A program made the translations under genes and the position numbers. The notes beneath the pieces were generated by a model that had not been told where the DNA came from, did no database searches, and was given only the letters and a program-made list of their open reading frames with translations. 6,129 nucleotides of DNA from Oscillospiraceae bacterium (lineage in GTDB: Bacteria; Bacillota; Clostridia; Oscillospirales; Ruminococcaceae): contig JAHHUA010000100.1 of NCBI GenBank assembly GCA_020024235.1, positions 1-6,129 of the forward strand, given 5' to 3'. Position 1 is the stretch's first letter. Each line of letters begins with the position of its first letter. Shown here piece after piece: positions 1 through 4,750 of this stretch.

Positions 1-1
1 T

Positions 2-436
2 ACCAATACAGATAAAGAATATATCTCGGATATAAAAAATTTTTTGGAATATGAAAAAATATCAGAGAATATGATACAATCAAATTTCTTTAATCTTGAA
101 AAATACCAAAAGGCGAAAGAAAAATTTAATGAAGCTTTTAAAGATAAACAGTATGTTTGGGAAAATTACCTTATTCTTGCCTTTTTAGATATAGTTGATA
201 ATAAATCAGGTAATTTGACTGATGTGGTAAGTGTGCTGATATATACTTTTGCTATTGCAAAACTATATTTAATTGTTCACTGCGATGAACTCAATTCAAA
301 TGAAAAAATAATTGACCTAATTTCGTTTGTATCCCGTTCAACACTACATTCAAGTTTTGCGAAAAATTGTGCAAGTATACATAATGAACTTAACGATGGC
401 AGTGTTGCTAGCTTAGTAAATGTTATCTATCATTAA
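2..436 (+). CDS. C-terminal part of a probable FliB-like flagellin lysine-N-methylase (5' end outside window)
   Basis: The reading frame is open from the first bases of the window to the TAA at 434-436, so this is the 3' end of a longer gene. A TTG at 44 could be read as a start, but it has no ribosome binding site and the codons before it are open, so I do not take it as the start. The visible 144 residues are helical and hydrophilic with one hydrophobic stretch (around VLIYTFAIAKLYLIVH). The order WENYLI, then the hydrophobic helix, then a segment like IIDLISFVSRSTLHSS resembles, from memory, the C-terminal region of clostridial FliB-type lysine-N-methylases, which methylate flagellin lysines using SAM. 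The diagnostic N-terminal cysteine cluster of that family would lie outside the window, so function is inference. That a gene ends here is sure; the family is about even odds. Confidence 0.6.
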   Translation, partial: TNTDKEYISDIKNFLEYEKISENMIQSNFFNLEKYQKAKEKFNEAFKDKQYVWENYLILAFLDIVDNKSGNLTDVVSVLIYTFAIAKLYLIVHCDELNSNEKIIDLISFVSRSTLHSSFAKNCASIHNELNDGSVASLVNVIYH

Positions 437-446
437 AAATTACATA

Positions 447-487
447 AAAAGCGTCCCACAGTACAAATAATACTGTAGGACGCTTTT
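447..487. terminator. Bidirectional intrinsic terminator between convergent genes
   Basis: The arms GCGTCC (451-456) and GGACGC (478-483) pair. After one C/A mismatch, ACAGTA (458-463) pairs with TACTGT (471-476), leaving a 7-nt loop. AAAAA flanks one side (446-450) and TTTT the other (484-487), so the hairpin has a U-tract in both directions. It sits just after the upstream plus-strand stop and just before the stop of the minus-strand NUDIX gene, so it can serve both. Confidence 0.88.
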
Positions 488-488
488 G

Positions 489-959
489 CTATATGGGCAA
501 TATATTACCATCCAGTACTGCTGAAACTAAGTTATCCCAGTGATATTTGAGTTTAAGTGAAAAGAAAGGTTTTTTCTCTGCCAATAATTTGAGAAAAATT
601 TTATCCCCCTGCCATATGTTAAGCTTTTCTATTTCATTTTTGGAAACCCATTCCAAAATTCCTTCATCGCATTCAGGCAAATTTTTAATATTTTCTTTGG
701 CAGTGTAAAGAAACATATATTCCGCTTCCTCATCATTAAAAATAAAAGTAATAACTCCACGAAGTTTATAATCAGTGAGAGTTATACCTATCTCCTCTTG
801 AGCTTCACGTATAAGGCACTCCTCAGGGCTTTCTCCGAATTCAAATTTTCCTCCTATGCCTATCCATTTGTCTTTGTTGACATCATTTTCTTTTTTAACC
901 CGGTGGAGCATAAGATATTTTTCATTATGTTCTATATAGCAAAGTGTAGTAAGTTTCAT
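489..959 (-). CDS. NUDIX hydrolase, probable 8-oxo-dGTP diphosphatase (MutT/MutX-like)
   Basis: This cytoplasmic enzyme of 156 residues probably hydrolyses oxidised or non-canonical nucleoside triphosphates such as 8-oxo-dGTP to the monophosphate, keeping them out of DNA. The NUDIX box is complete at residues 37-59: G37, E43, then R51-E52 and E55-E56 with G58, fitting Gx5Ex7REUxEExGU. The segments before it (LMLHRVKKENDVNKDKWIG) and after it (CDEGxLEWV, WQGDKIFLKLL, PFFSLKLKY) are typical of Firmicute MutX-like members, and the length is normal. The start is the ATG at 957-959, with GGAG at 967-970 seven bases upstream. An in-frame ATG at 978-980 lies only two bases from the -10 box and so would fall upstream of the expected transcript start. 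The gene is monocistronic, divergent from spoIIR and convergent with the upstream gene. The family is certain; the exact substrate is inferred from it. Confidence 0.93.
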   Translation of the reverse strand: MKLTTLCYIEHNEKYLMLHRVKKENDVNKDKWIGIGGKFEFGESPEECLIREAQEEIGITLTDYKLRGVITFIFNDEEAEYMFLYTAKENIKNLPECDEGILEWVSKNEIEKLNIWQGDKIFLKLLAEKKPFFSLKLKYHWDNLVSAVLDGNILPI

Positions 960-966
960 AAAATCA

Positions 967-970
967 CTCC
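967..970 (-). promoter_or_regulatory. Ribosome binding site that fixes the NUDIX start
   Basis: On the minus strand GGAG (within AAGGAGTG) stands seven bases before the ATG at 957-959. The upstream in-frame ATG at 978-980 has no comparable site, so the shorter protein is preferred. Confidence 0.8.
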
Positions 971-981
971 TTTTTTCCATA

Positions 982-1010
982 ATTATAGCTTATTTAAAAA
1001 TAGTTTTCAA
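982..1010 (-). promoter_or_regulatory. SigA-type promoter of the NUDIX gene
   Basis: Read on the minus strand, TTGAAA (1010-1005) and a perfect TATAAT (987-982) are separated by 17 bases. Transcription would start near 975, giving a leader of about 16 bases that just includes the ribosome binding site. Both spacing and hexamers are near consensus, although chance matches are common in DNA this A+T rich. Confidence 0.75.
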
Positions 1011-1025
1011 TTATATTTTAATTAT

Positions 1026-1055
1026 TTGAATGATATGGATAATTTTGCCTATAAT
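1026..1055 (+). promoter_or_regulatory. Candidate SigA-like promoter upstream of spoIIR
   Basis: TTGAAT (1026-1031) and TATAAT (1050-1055) are 18 bases apart, and transcription would start near 1062, ahead of the GGAGG at 1073-1077. In Bacillus, spoIIR is transcribed by the forespore factor SigF. I looked for a SigF-type pair (GYATA, then GGnnA) and found only a poor GG-containing box at 1037 without a well-spaced -35. The hexamers seen may be real or an effect of base composition. Confidence 0.4.
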
Positions 1056-1085
1056 TCTTATATCAATATTACGGAGGCTAAATTT

Positions 1086-1697
1086 ATGAATTTAAAAAGA
1101 TTGGAAATATCACTTTTAATTGCATTTGTGGTACTTGTAACAGCAGGACAAATTACATCTTTTGCAAAAGATTGTGATGATATAAGAGGTAACACATTAA
1201 GACTTCATATTATGGCAAATTCAGATAGTGAATATGACCAAAAGGTTAAACTTCATATCAAAGATTTTGTTTTGGAAAAATACGGAGAAGAATTGGGAAA
1301 ATCAGAAAATTTAATTTTAGCAAAATTAAATACAAAAAGTATTTTAAATAATATACAAGATGACATTGATAAGGAACTGTTTCGTATAAAAGCACCCTAT
1401 AAATCAGATTGTAAAATTGTAAATATGTATTTTAATACCAGATATTATGATAATTTTACTATGGCAGCAGGAATGTATGATGCTTTGAGAGTAAATTTAG
1501 GCGAGGGTACAGGAAAAAACTGGTGGTGTGTTATGTATCCGCCTTTGTGTTTGGGAACATCACTAGATAAATACAGTGATGAAGAAGAAAAAATTATACA
1601 AACAAGTGGAGAATATAATTTTATTCCCAAATTTGCGGTGGTAGAATTATGGGAAAATTTAAAAAAAAAATTACACAAAACACAGCATATAAATTAA
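1086..1697 (+). CDS. spoIIR: Stage II sporulation protein R (SpoIIR)
   Basis: SpoIIR is made in the forespore and exported to the intermembrane space. There it triggers the mother-cell membrane protease SpoIIGA to process pro-SigE, the intercellular signal that turns on mother-cell gene expression. The 203-residue protein has an N-terminal hydrophobic signal/anchor segment (about residues 7-26). Two hallmark blocks follow: LRLHIMANSDS (38-48) with a following DQKVKLHIKD, and AGMYDALRVNLGEG (128-141) running into NWWCVMYPPLC (145-155). Length is close to the roughly 220 residues of the Bacillus protein. The ATG at 1086 is chosen because GGAGG (1073-1077) lies 8 bases upstream and it puts the signal segment at the N-terminus; the frame stays open upstream to 798, but that part runs antisense to the NUDIX gene. 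A run of ten A at 1661-1670 encodes the basic C-terminus. Monocistronic, with its own terminator. Confidence 0.96.
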   Translation: MNLKRLEISLLIAFVVLVTAGQITSFAKDCDDIRGNTLRLHIMANSDSEYDQKVKLHIKDFVLEKYGEELGKSENLILAKLNTKSILNNIQDDIDKELFRIKAPYKSDCKIVNMYFNTRYYDNFTMAAGMYDALRVNLGEGTGKNWWCVMYPPLCLGTSLDKYSDEEEKIIQTSGEYNFIPKFAVVELWENLKKKLHKTQHIN

Positions 1698-1705
1698 ATG
1701 TAATT

Positions 1706-1740
1706 AAAAGCGGTTTTCTTTTATAGAAAACCGCTTTTTT
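1706..1740 (+). terminator. Intrinsic terminator of spoIIR
   Basis: A perfect stem pairs AAAAGCGGTTTTC (1706-1718) with GAAAACCGCTTTT (1726-1738) around a 7-nt loop and ends in a run of six T (1735-1740). It begins nine bases after the spoIIR stop codon and isolates spoIIR from the purine phosphorylase unit. Confidence 0.93.
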
Positions 1741-1751
1741 CGCATATAATA

Positions 1752-1780
1752 TTGTAATTATAATTAAATTATTGTATAAT
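1752..1780 (+). promoter_or_regulatory. SigA-type promoter of the punA-GNAT unit
   Basis: TTGTAA (1752-1757) and a perfect TATAAT (1775-1780) have the ideal 17-base spacing. Transcription would start near 1787, giving a leader of about 25 bases that carries AAGGAG (1798-1803). The leader is too short for a riboswitch. A small dyad, TTATT-GTAT-AATAA (1769-1782), overlaps the -10 box, but in A+T-rich DNA it is weak evidence for an operator. Confidence 0.75.
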
Positions 1781-1811
1781 AAAATAACATACTAATGAAG
1801 GAGAGTTTAAA

Positions 1812-2645
1812 ATGATAGATAATAAAGAATATATTCAAATGATAAATACAGCGGCTGAATATATAAAAAACAAATTAAATGGATTTAAACCTGAAATTTG
1901 TATTATATTGGGTTCCGGACTGGGTGATTTAGCAGATATATTGGAAAATAAAACGGAAATTCCATATGCTGAAATTCCTAACTTTGCCTCATCTACAGTA
2001 GCAGGGCACAAAGGTCAATTTGTGGCAGGTTTGCTTAAAGGAAAACCTGTTATATGTATGCAGGGAAGATTTCATTTTTATGAAGGATATGAACTGAGAA
2101 TAGTAACACTGCCTGTAAGAGTCATGAAAGCAATGGGTGTAGAAAAGCTTATTGTAACAAATGCAGCAGGGGGAGTAAATATAAATTACAAACCCGGTGA
2201 TTTGATGATAATTACAGACCATATTAATTTGACAGGTCAAAACCCTCTTATAGGTCATAATTTAGATGAATTCGGTACCAGATTCCCGGATATGAGCACA
2301 GCATATGACAGAGAATATACAGAAACAGCTAAAAAACACGCCGAAAAATTAGGTATTAATTATCAGCAGGGTGTATATGCTTGGCTTACCGGTCCTACAT
2401 ATGAAACTCCTGCAGAAATAAGATATGTGAGAAATTGCGGAGCTGATGCTGTAGGTATGTCTACAGTTCCGGAAGTAATTGTGGCAAGACACAGTGGTAT
2501 GAGAGTTTTGGGTATATCCTGTATTACCAATATGGCAGCAGGTATACTTAATCAGCCTTTAAATCATGAGGAAGTTACAGAAACAGCCAACAGAGTTAAA
2601 ACCGATTTTATGCAGCTTGTCACAAATATTGCAGAGGATATGTAA
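1812..2645 (+). CDS. punA: Purine nucleoside phosphorylase, trimeric PNP/MTAP family
   Basis: This cytoplasmic salvage enzyme splits inosine and guanosine (and the deoxy forms) with phosphate to give the free base and (deoxy)ribose-1-phosphate. The 277 residues match the usual length of low-molecular-mass trimeric PNPs. Visible active-site elements, aligned by eye to human PNP, are: the phosphate loop GSGLG (34-38), H66 in AGHKG, R86 and H88 in GRFHFYEGY, N117-A118 in TNAAGG, E198 in GPTYETPAEIR (human E201), M216-S217 in VGMSTVPE, N240 in ITNMAAG (human N243), and H252 in NHEEV (human H257). Asn at position 240 rather than Asp points to 6-oxopurine specificity rather than methylthioadenosine or adenosine. 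The ATG has AAGGAG (1798-1803) 8 bases upstream. It is the first gene of a two-gene unit with the GNAT gene. Confidence 0.96.
   Translation: MIDNKEYIQMINTAAEYIKNKLNGFKPEICIILGSGLGDLADILENKTEIPYAEIPNFASSTVAGHKGQFVAGLLKGKPVICMQGRFHFYEGYELRIVTLPVRVMKAMGVEKLIVTNAAGGVNINYKPGDLMIITDHINLTGQNPLIGHNLDEFGTRFPDMSTAYDREYTETAKKHAEKLGINYQQGVYAWLTGPTYETPAEIRYVRNCGADAVGMSTVPEVIVARHSGMRVLGISCITNMAAGILNQPLNHEEVTETANRVKTDFMQLVTNIAEDM
2633..2638 (+). promoter_or_regulatory. Ribosome binding site of the GNAT gene, inside the punA coding region
   Basis: AGAGGA lies seven bases before the ATG at 2646, within the last codons of the phosphorylase gene. It favours this ATG over a second in-frame ATG at 2655, which would be 16 bases away, and implies translational coupling. 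Confidence 0.65.
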
Positions 2646-3074
2646 ATGGAAAATATGAAAATTTTTATTGAAAAAGGATTGGATAGGTTGCCCCAGTGCA
2701 AAATTATCCGAGAAGAAGTTTTTATAAAAGAACAAAAATTTGAAAATGAATTTGATGATATAGACGCATATGCATACCATCAACTGATTTTAATAGATGA
2801 TAAGCCGGTAGCTACCGCCAGAATTTTTTCGGAGGAAAATGGGATTTATCATTTGGGCAGAGTTTGTGTAATGAAGGATTTCAGAGGCAAAAACTTGGGA
2901 AAAGCTTTGCTTTATAATATGGAAAGCTATGCTAAAATGCTGGGTGGAAAGGAAATGCACCTTTCTGCTCAGACAAGAGCTATGGATTTTTATAAAAAAT
3001 GCGGGTACACAGCATATGGGGAAGAATTTTATGATGAATACTGCCCCCATATCAATATGAAAAAGATTCTTTAA
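2646..3074 (+). CDS. GNAT family N-acetyltransferase, YjcF-like
   Basis: A predicted acetyl-CoA-dependent acetyltransferase of 142 residues, cytoplasmic, substrate unknown. It follows the order seen in Bacillus YjcF and related proteins: REEVFIKEQ (22-30), acidic DDID (37-40), H45, a central strand ending TARI (57-60), and GRVCV (71-75). The acetyl-CoA-binding motif A, RGKNLGK (80-86), fits (R/Q)xxGx(G/A) only loosely, with Leu-Gly in place of the usual Gly-x-Gly. Then come LSAQT (106-110), FYKKCGY (115-121), GEEF (125-128) and the C-terminal PHINM (134-138). The ATG follows the stop codon of the phosphorylase gene without any gap, so the two are almost certainly co-transcribed and translationally coupled. 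Whether its substrate relates to purine salvage is unknown. The domain call is firm; the subfamily is by similarity of motif order. Confidence 0.92.
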   Translation: MENMKIFIEKGLDRLPQCKIIREEVFIKEQKFENEFDDIDAYAYHQLILIDDKPVATARIFSEENGIYHLGRVCVMKDFRGKNLGKALLYNMESYAKMLGGKEMHLSAQTRAMDFYKKCGYTAYGEEFYDEYCPHINMKKIL

Positions 3075-3080
3075 CAAAGA

Positions 3081-3110
3081 AAAAACTCTCCTTTAAACCA
3101 GGAGAGTTTT
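3081..3110. terminator. Bidirectional intrinsic terminator between the GNAT gene and the 52-residue gene
   Basis: AAAACTCTCC (3082-3091) pairs perfectly with GGAGAGTTTT (3101-3110), with one more T/A pair closing a loop of 7. The plus strand has four T after the G+C part; the minus strand has six (3085-3080). The position, 7 bases after the GNAT stop and 13 bases past the end of the minus-strand small gene, fits service to both convergent units. Confidence 0.87.
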
Positions 3111-3122
3111 CTCTGAAAAACC

Positions 3123-3281
3123 TTAACAATTTACATCTTTGCGGCGGGTATCATGCTTATGGTCTGCCTGACAGCTTTGTACAATATATTTTTCAGAATT
3201 TACGGCAGCACCTGTTTTAGCATTTTTAATGGCTTGCTGTGTTTTTCTGCTTTCTTTTTCATGTTCATGTTTTCGATTCAT
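3123..3281 (-). CDS. Small hydrophilic protein of unknown function (52 residues)
   Basis: I do not recognise this protein. The minus-strand frame from the ATG at 3279-3281 to the TAA at 3123-3125 encodes 52 residues. It is preceded by a perfect AGGAGG (3294-3289) with a 7-base spacer and followed by a terminator. It fills what would otherwise be an unexplained 294-base gap. The protein starts MNRKHEHEKESRK, is strongly basic and charged (eight Lys, four Arg, four His), and has no membrane segment. It has a HxH pair near each end (H5/H7 and H41/H43) and two cysteines (C37 and the final residue C52). The middle (IKNAKTGAAVNSEKY) is milder. It is not a SCIFF-type cysteine-rich peptide, and it lacks the motifs I know for alpha/beta small acid-soluble spore proteins. 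The evidence that it is translated is the ribosome binding site and the flanking signals; its function is unknown. Confidence 0.72.
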   Translation of the reverse strand: MNRKHEHEKESRKTQQAIKNAKTGAAVNSEKYIVQSCQADHKHDTRRKDVNC

Positions 3282-3288
3282 AAAAATA

Positions 3289-3294
3289 CCTCCT
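3289..3294 (-). promoter_or_regulatory. Consensus ribosome binding site of the 52-residue gene
   Basis: The minus strand reads AGGAGGT, a seven-base match to the anti-Shine-Dalgarno, ending seven bases (counting from AGGAGG) before the ATG at 3281. It is as good as any site in the window and is the main reason to accept the small gene. Confidence 0.8.
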
Positions 3295-3324
3295 GAAATT
3301 TTTATATAAAAGGGATTGCAGATA

Positions 3325-3353
3325 TATTATTTGATTATTTTTCGTAAATATAC
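3325..3353 (-). promoter_or_regulatory. Candidate forespore-type (SigG/SigF-like) promoter of the 52-residue gene
   Basis: On the minus strand, GTATA (3353-3349) is followed after 17 bases by AATAATA (3331-3325), which fits the SigG -10 pattern CATnHTA at six of seven positions. Transcription would start near 3317, about 35 bases before the ATG. The best SigA -35 here, TTGAAA (3359-3354), has no -10 at proper spacing. The region is so A+T rich that chance is a real possibility. Confidence 0.3.
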
Positions 3354-3368
3354 TTTCAAGGAGAAAAT

Positions 3369-4076
3369 ATGGCAAAACAATACAAAGGAAATATAATTAA
3401 CAGTGTAAAACAAAAAAGTATAAATTTAATTTTAAAAGGTTTTTTATGGGAAACCATTCTGACAGTACTGGCAGTTTTTGCACTTATTAAAGAAAAATAT
3501 ATTGCAGTTGCTGTTATTGCTGTAATTATCGTAATTTCCGCAATGATTTTGCAAAAAAGATATGGTATATTAAAAGCAGGATTTCGAGGCGAAGAGGCTG
3601 CGGGAAAAATTCTTAAAGAACTATCGCAAAAATACAGTGTTATTTCTGATGTTGTTATAGAATATAAGGACAGGGTAGCTCAAATAGACAACATTATTTT
3701 AGCACCTTCAGTTATATTTGTATTGGAAGTAAAAAATTACTCCGGTACATTAAACGGAAGTGTCAATAACCCTGATTTAATACAAATTAAACAAACCAAA
3801 AAAGGCAAAGTGGAAAAACAGGTGTATAATCCGTTTATACAGGTTAAAAATCATGCAATGGTTTTAAGAGGCCTTTTAAAAGCTAACGGTATAGATGTAC
3901 CTGTGGATTACGGTGTGTTTTTTGTAAGAGAAAATTTCCGCATTAATTTTAATACAGGGGCGGAAAATGTATTTTTCTTTGATAACTGCAAAGAAAAACT
4001 AGATAAAATATTAAAAGAAAAAAATCATATTAAATACAAACAAAAAGATGTTATAAAAATAATTAAAAATAACTAA
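3369..4076 (+). CDS. Membrane-anchored NERD (nuclease-related) domain protein
   Basis: The 235-residue protein has a basic N-terminus, two closely spaced hydrophobic segments (about residues 27-41 and 44-61), and a soluble NERD domain from about residue 70. NERD is a predicted PD-(D/E)xK-like nuclease fold. The core is intact: GFRGEEAAG (71-79) with E75/E76, AQIDNIIL (104-111) with D107, VLEVKNYSG (118-126) with the E120-x-K122 pair, and NPFIQVKNH (154-162). A short loop between two membrane segments would leave both termini on the same, probably cytoplasmic, side. AAGGAG (3358-3363) is 5 bases before the ATG, a little close. The stop overlaps the ribosome binding site of the rubrerythrin gene, so the two genes are probably one transcript. 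No convincing promoter was found in 3282-3368 on this strand. The physiological role is unknown; many Firmicutes carry such proteins with no assigned function. Confidence 0.9.
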   Translation: MAKQYKGNIINSVKQKSINLILKGFLWETILTVLAVFALIKEKYIAVAVIAVIIVISAMILQKRYGILKAGFRGEEAAGKILKELSQKYSVISDVVIEYKDRVAQIDNIILAPSVIFVLEVKNYSGTLNGSVNNPDLIQIKQTKKGKVEKQVYNPFIQVKNHAMVLRGLLKANGIDVPVDYGVFFVRENFRINFNTGAENVFFFDNCKEKLDKILKEKNHIKYKQKDVIKIIKNN

Positions 4077-4087
4077 GGAGGAATTTT

Positions 4088-4648
4088 ATGAGAAAATTTA
4101 TTTGTACTGTGTGTGGATATGTGCATGAGGGAAATGAAGCACCTAACAGCTGTCCTCAATGTAAGGCAGGTGCTGCTAAATTTGAACAGCAAAAATCCAA
4201 TGTAGGCGGAATTATTTGGGCTGATGAACATAGAATAGGTGTAGCTGCCGGAGTTGACACAGAAGTTGCCGATGGTATCAGAATGAATTTTGCCGCTGAA
4301 TGTACCGAAGTGGGAATGTATCTCGCTATGAGCCGTCAGGCAGACAGAGAAGGTTATCCCGAAATTGCAGAGGCATTTAAAAGAATTGCATTTGAAGAGG
4401 CTGAACACGCAGCAAAATTTGCCGAACTTATGGGTGAAGTTTTAAGTGCCGATACCAAAAAGAATTTGGAAACACGCTTTGATGCCGAAGGTGCAGCTTG
4501 TAAAAGCAAAAAGAAACTTGCTACCAGAGCTAAGGATTTAGGACTTGATGCAATACATGATACTGTTCATGAAATGTGTAAGGATGAGGCTCGTCATGGA
4601 ATGGTATTTAATGGATTGCTCAAAAGATATTTTGAAAACAAAAATTAA
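4088..4648 (+). CDS. rbr: Reverse rubrerythrin (rubredoxin domain N-terminal), peroxide reductase
   Basis: A cytoplasmic non-haem iron protein that reduces hydrogen peroxide to water with electrons passed from NAD(P)H through a reductase and rubredoxin, a main peroxide defence in anaerobes. The 186 residues carry the domains in reverse order to classical rubrerythrin. First comes a rubredoxin-like site, C6-x-x-C9 (in CTVCGYVHEG) and C22-x-x-C25, then a four-helix di-iron domain. Likely iron ligands are E71 (with E74) in the first pair of helices, E104-x-x-H107 in EEAEH, and E167-x-x-H170 in DEARH, with E162 nearby. No expected ligand is missing. A near-perfect AAGGAGG (4075-4081) sits 6 bases before the ATG and overlaps the NERD stop codon. 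Codon choice is richer in GCT/GCC than in the neighbours, consistent with high expression. I found no convincing PerR box nearby and no terminator after it. Confidence 0.95.
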   Translation: MRKFICTVCGYVHEGNEAPNSCPQCKAGAAKFEQQKSNVGGIIWADEHRIGVAAGVDTEVADGIRMNFAAECTEVGMYLAMSRQADREGYPEIAEAFKRIAFEEAEHAAKFAELMGEVLSADTKKNLETRFDAEGAACKSKKKLATRAKDLGLDAIHDTVHEMCKDEARHGMVFNGLLKRYFENKN

Positions 4649-4666
4649 AGTATATGCTGAAAAGAT

Positions 4667-4695
4667 TTGACATTTGTACAATAAAATTATAAAAT
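4667..4695 (+). promoter_or_regulatory. Strong SigA-type promoter of the M18 aminopeptidase gene
   Basis: A perfect TTGACA (4667-4672) is followed at exactly 17 bases by TAAAAT (4690-4695, five of six). This is the best -35 in the window. Transcription would start near 4702, leaving a leader of about 49 bases. That leader begins with a short hairpin (4702-4706 with 4713-4717, one G-U pair) of doubtful meaning. Confidence 0.78.
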
Positions 4696-4739
4696 GTAAT
4701 AGAGGCATAAAAGCTTCAAATATATTTAAAAAAGGAATC

Positions 4740-4744
4740 GGTGA
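4740..4744 (+). promoter_or_regulatory. Non-standard ribosome binding site of the M18 gene
   Basis: AAAGGA at 4731-4736 is 14 bases from the ATG at 4751, too far to be ideal. GGTGA (4740-4744) is 6 bases away and pairs with the 5' part of the anti-Shine-Dalgarno (the GGTGA of AAGGAGGTGA). It probably sets this start, though the ATG at 4757, two codons on, is possible. Confidence 0.5.
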
Positions 4745-4750
4745 ATTACA

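Noticed and set aside
798..1085. N-terminal extension of the spoIIR frame by 96 codons.
   Set aside because: It runs antisense through the NUDIX gene, has no ribosome binding site, and would bury the signal segment; GGAGG plus ATG at 1086 gives a standard SpoIIR.
1769..1782. Dyad TTATT-GTAT-AATAA over the -10 box of the punA promoter, considered as a repressor operator or PerR-like box.
   Set aside because: The arms are only five A/T bases each and overlap TATAAT; this is expected by chance in such A+T-rich DNA and it does not match a PerR box well.
4073..4408. Minus-strand open frame of 111 codons opposite rubrerythrin.
   Set aside because: It is a shadow of a certain gene, with odd composition and no ribosome binding site of note.
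4654..4692. Twelve-codon open frame (MLKRFDICTIKL) after rubrerythrin.
   Set aside because: It has no ribosome binding site and overlaps the M18 promoter.
4670..4697. ACATTT/AAATGT hairpin after rubrerythrin, considered as a terminator.
   Set aside because: Six A+T-rich pairs around a 16-base loop with no T-run after it, and it overlaps the promoter hexamers.
4687..4701. Possible PerR box near the 3' side of rubrerythrin (starts TTATAA).
   Set aside because: Only about nine of fourteen fixed positions match, and it lies downstream of rubrerythrin, not in front of it.
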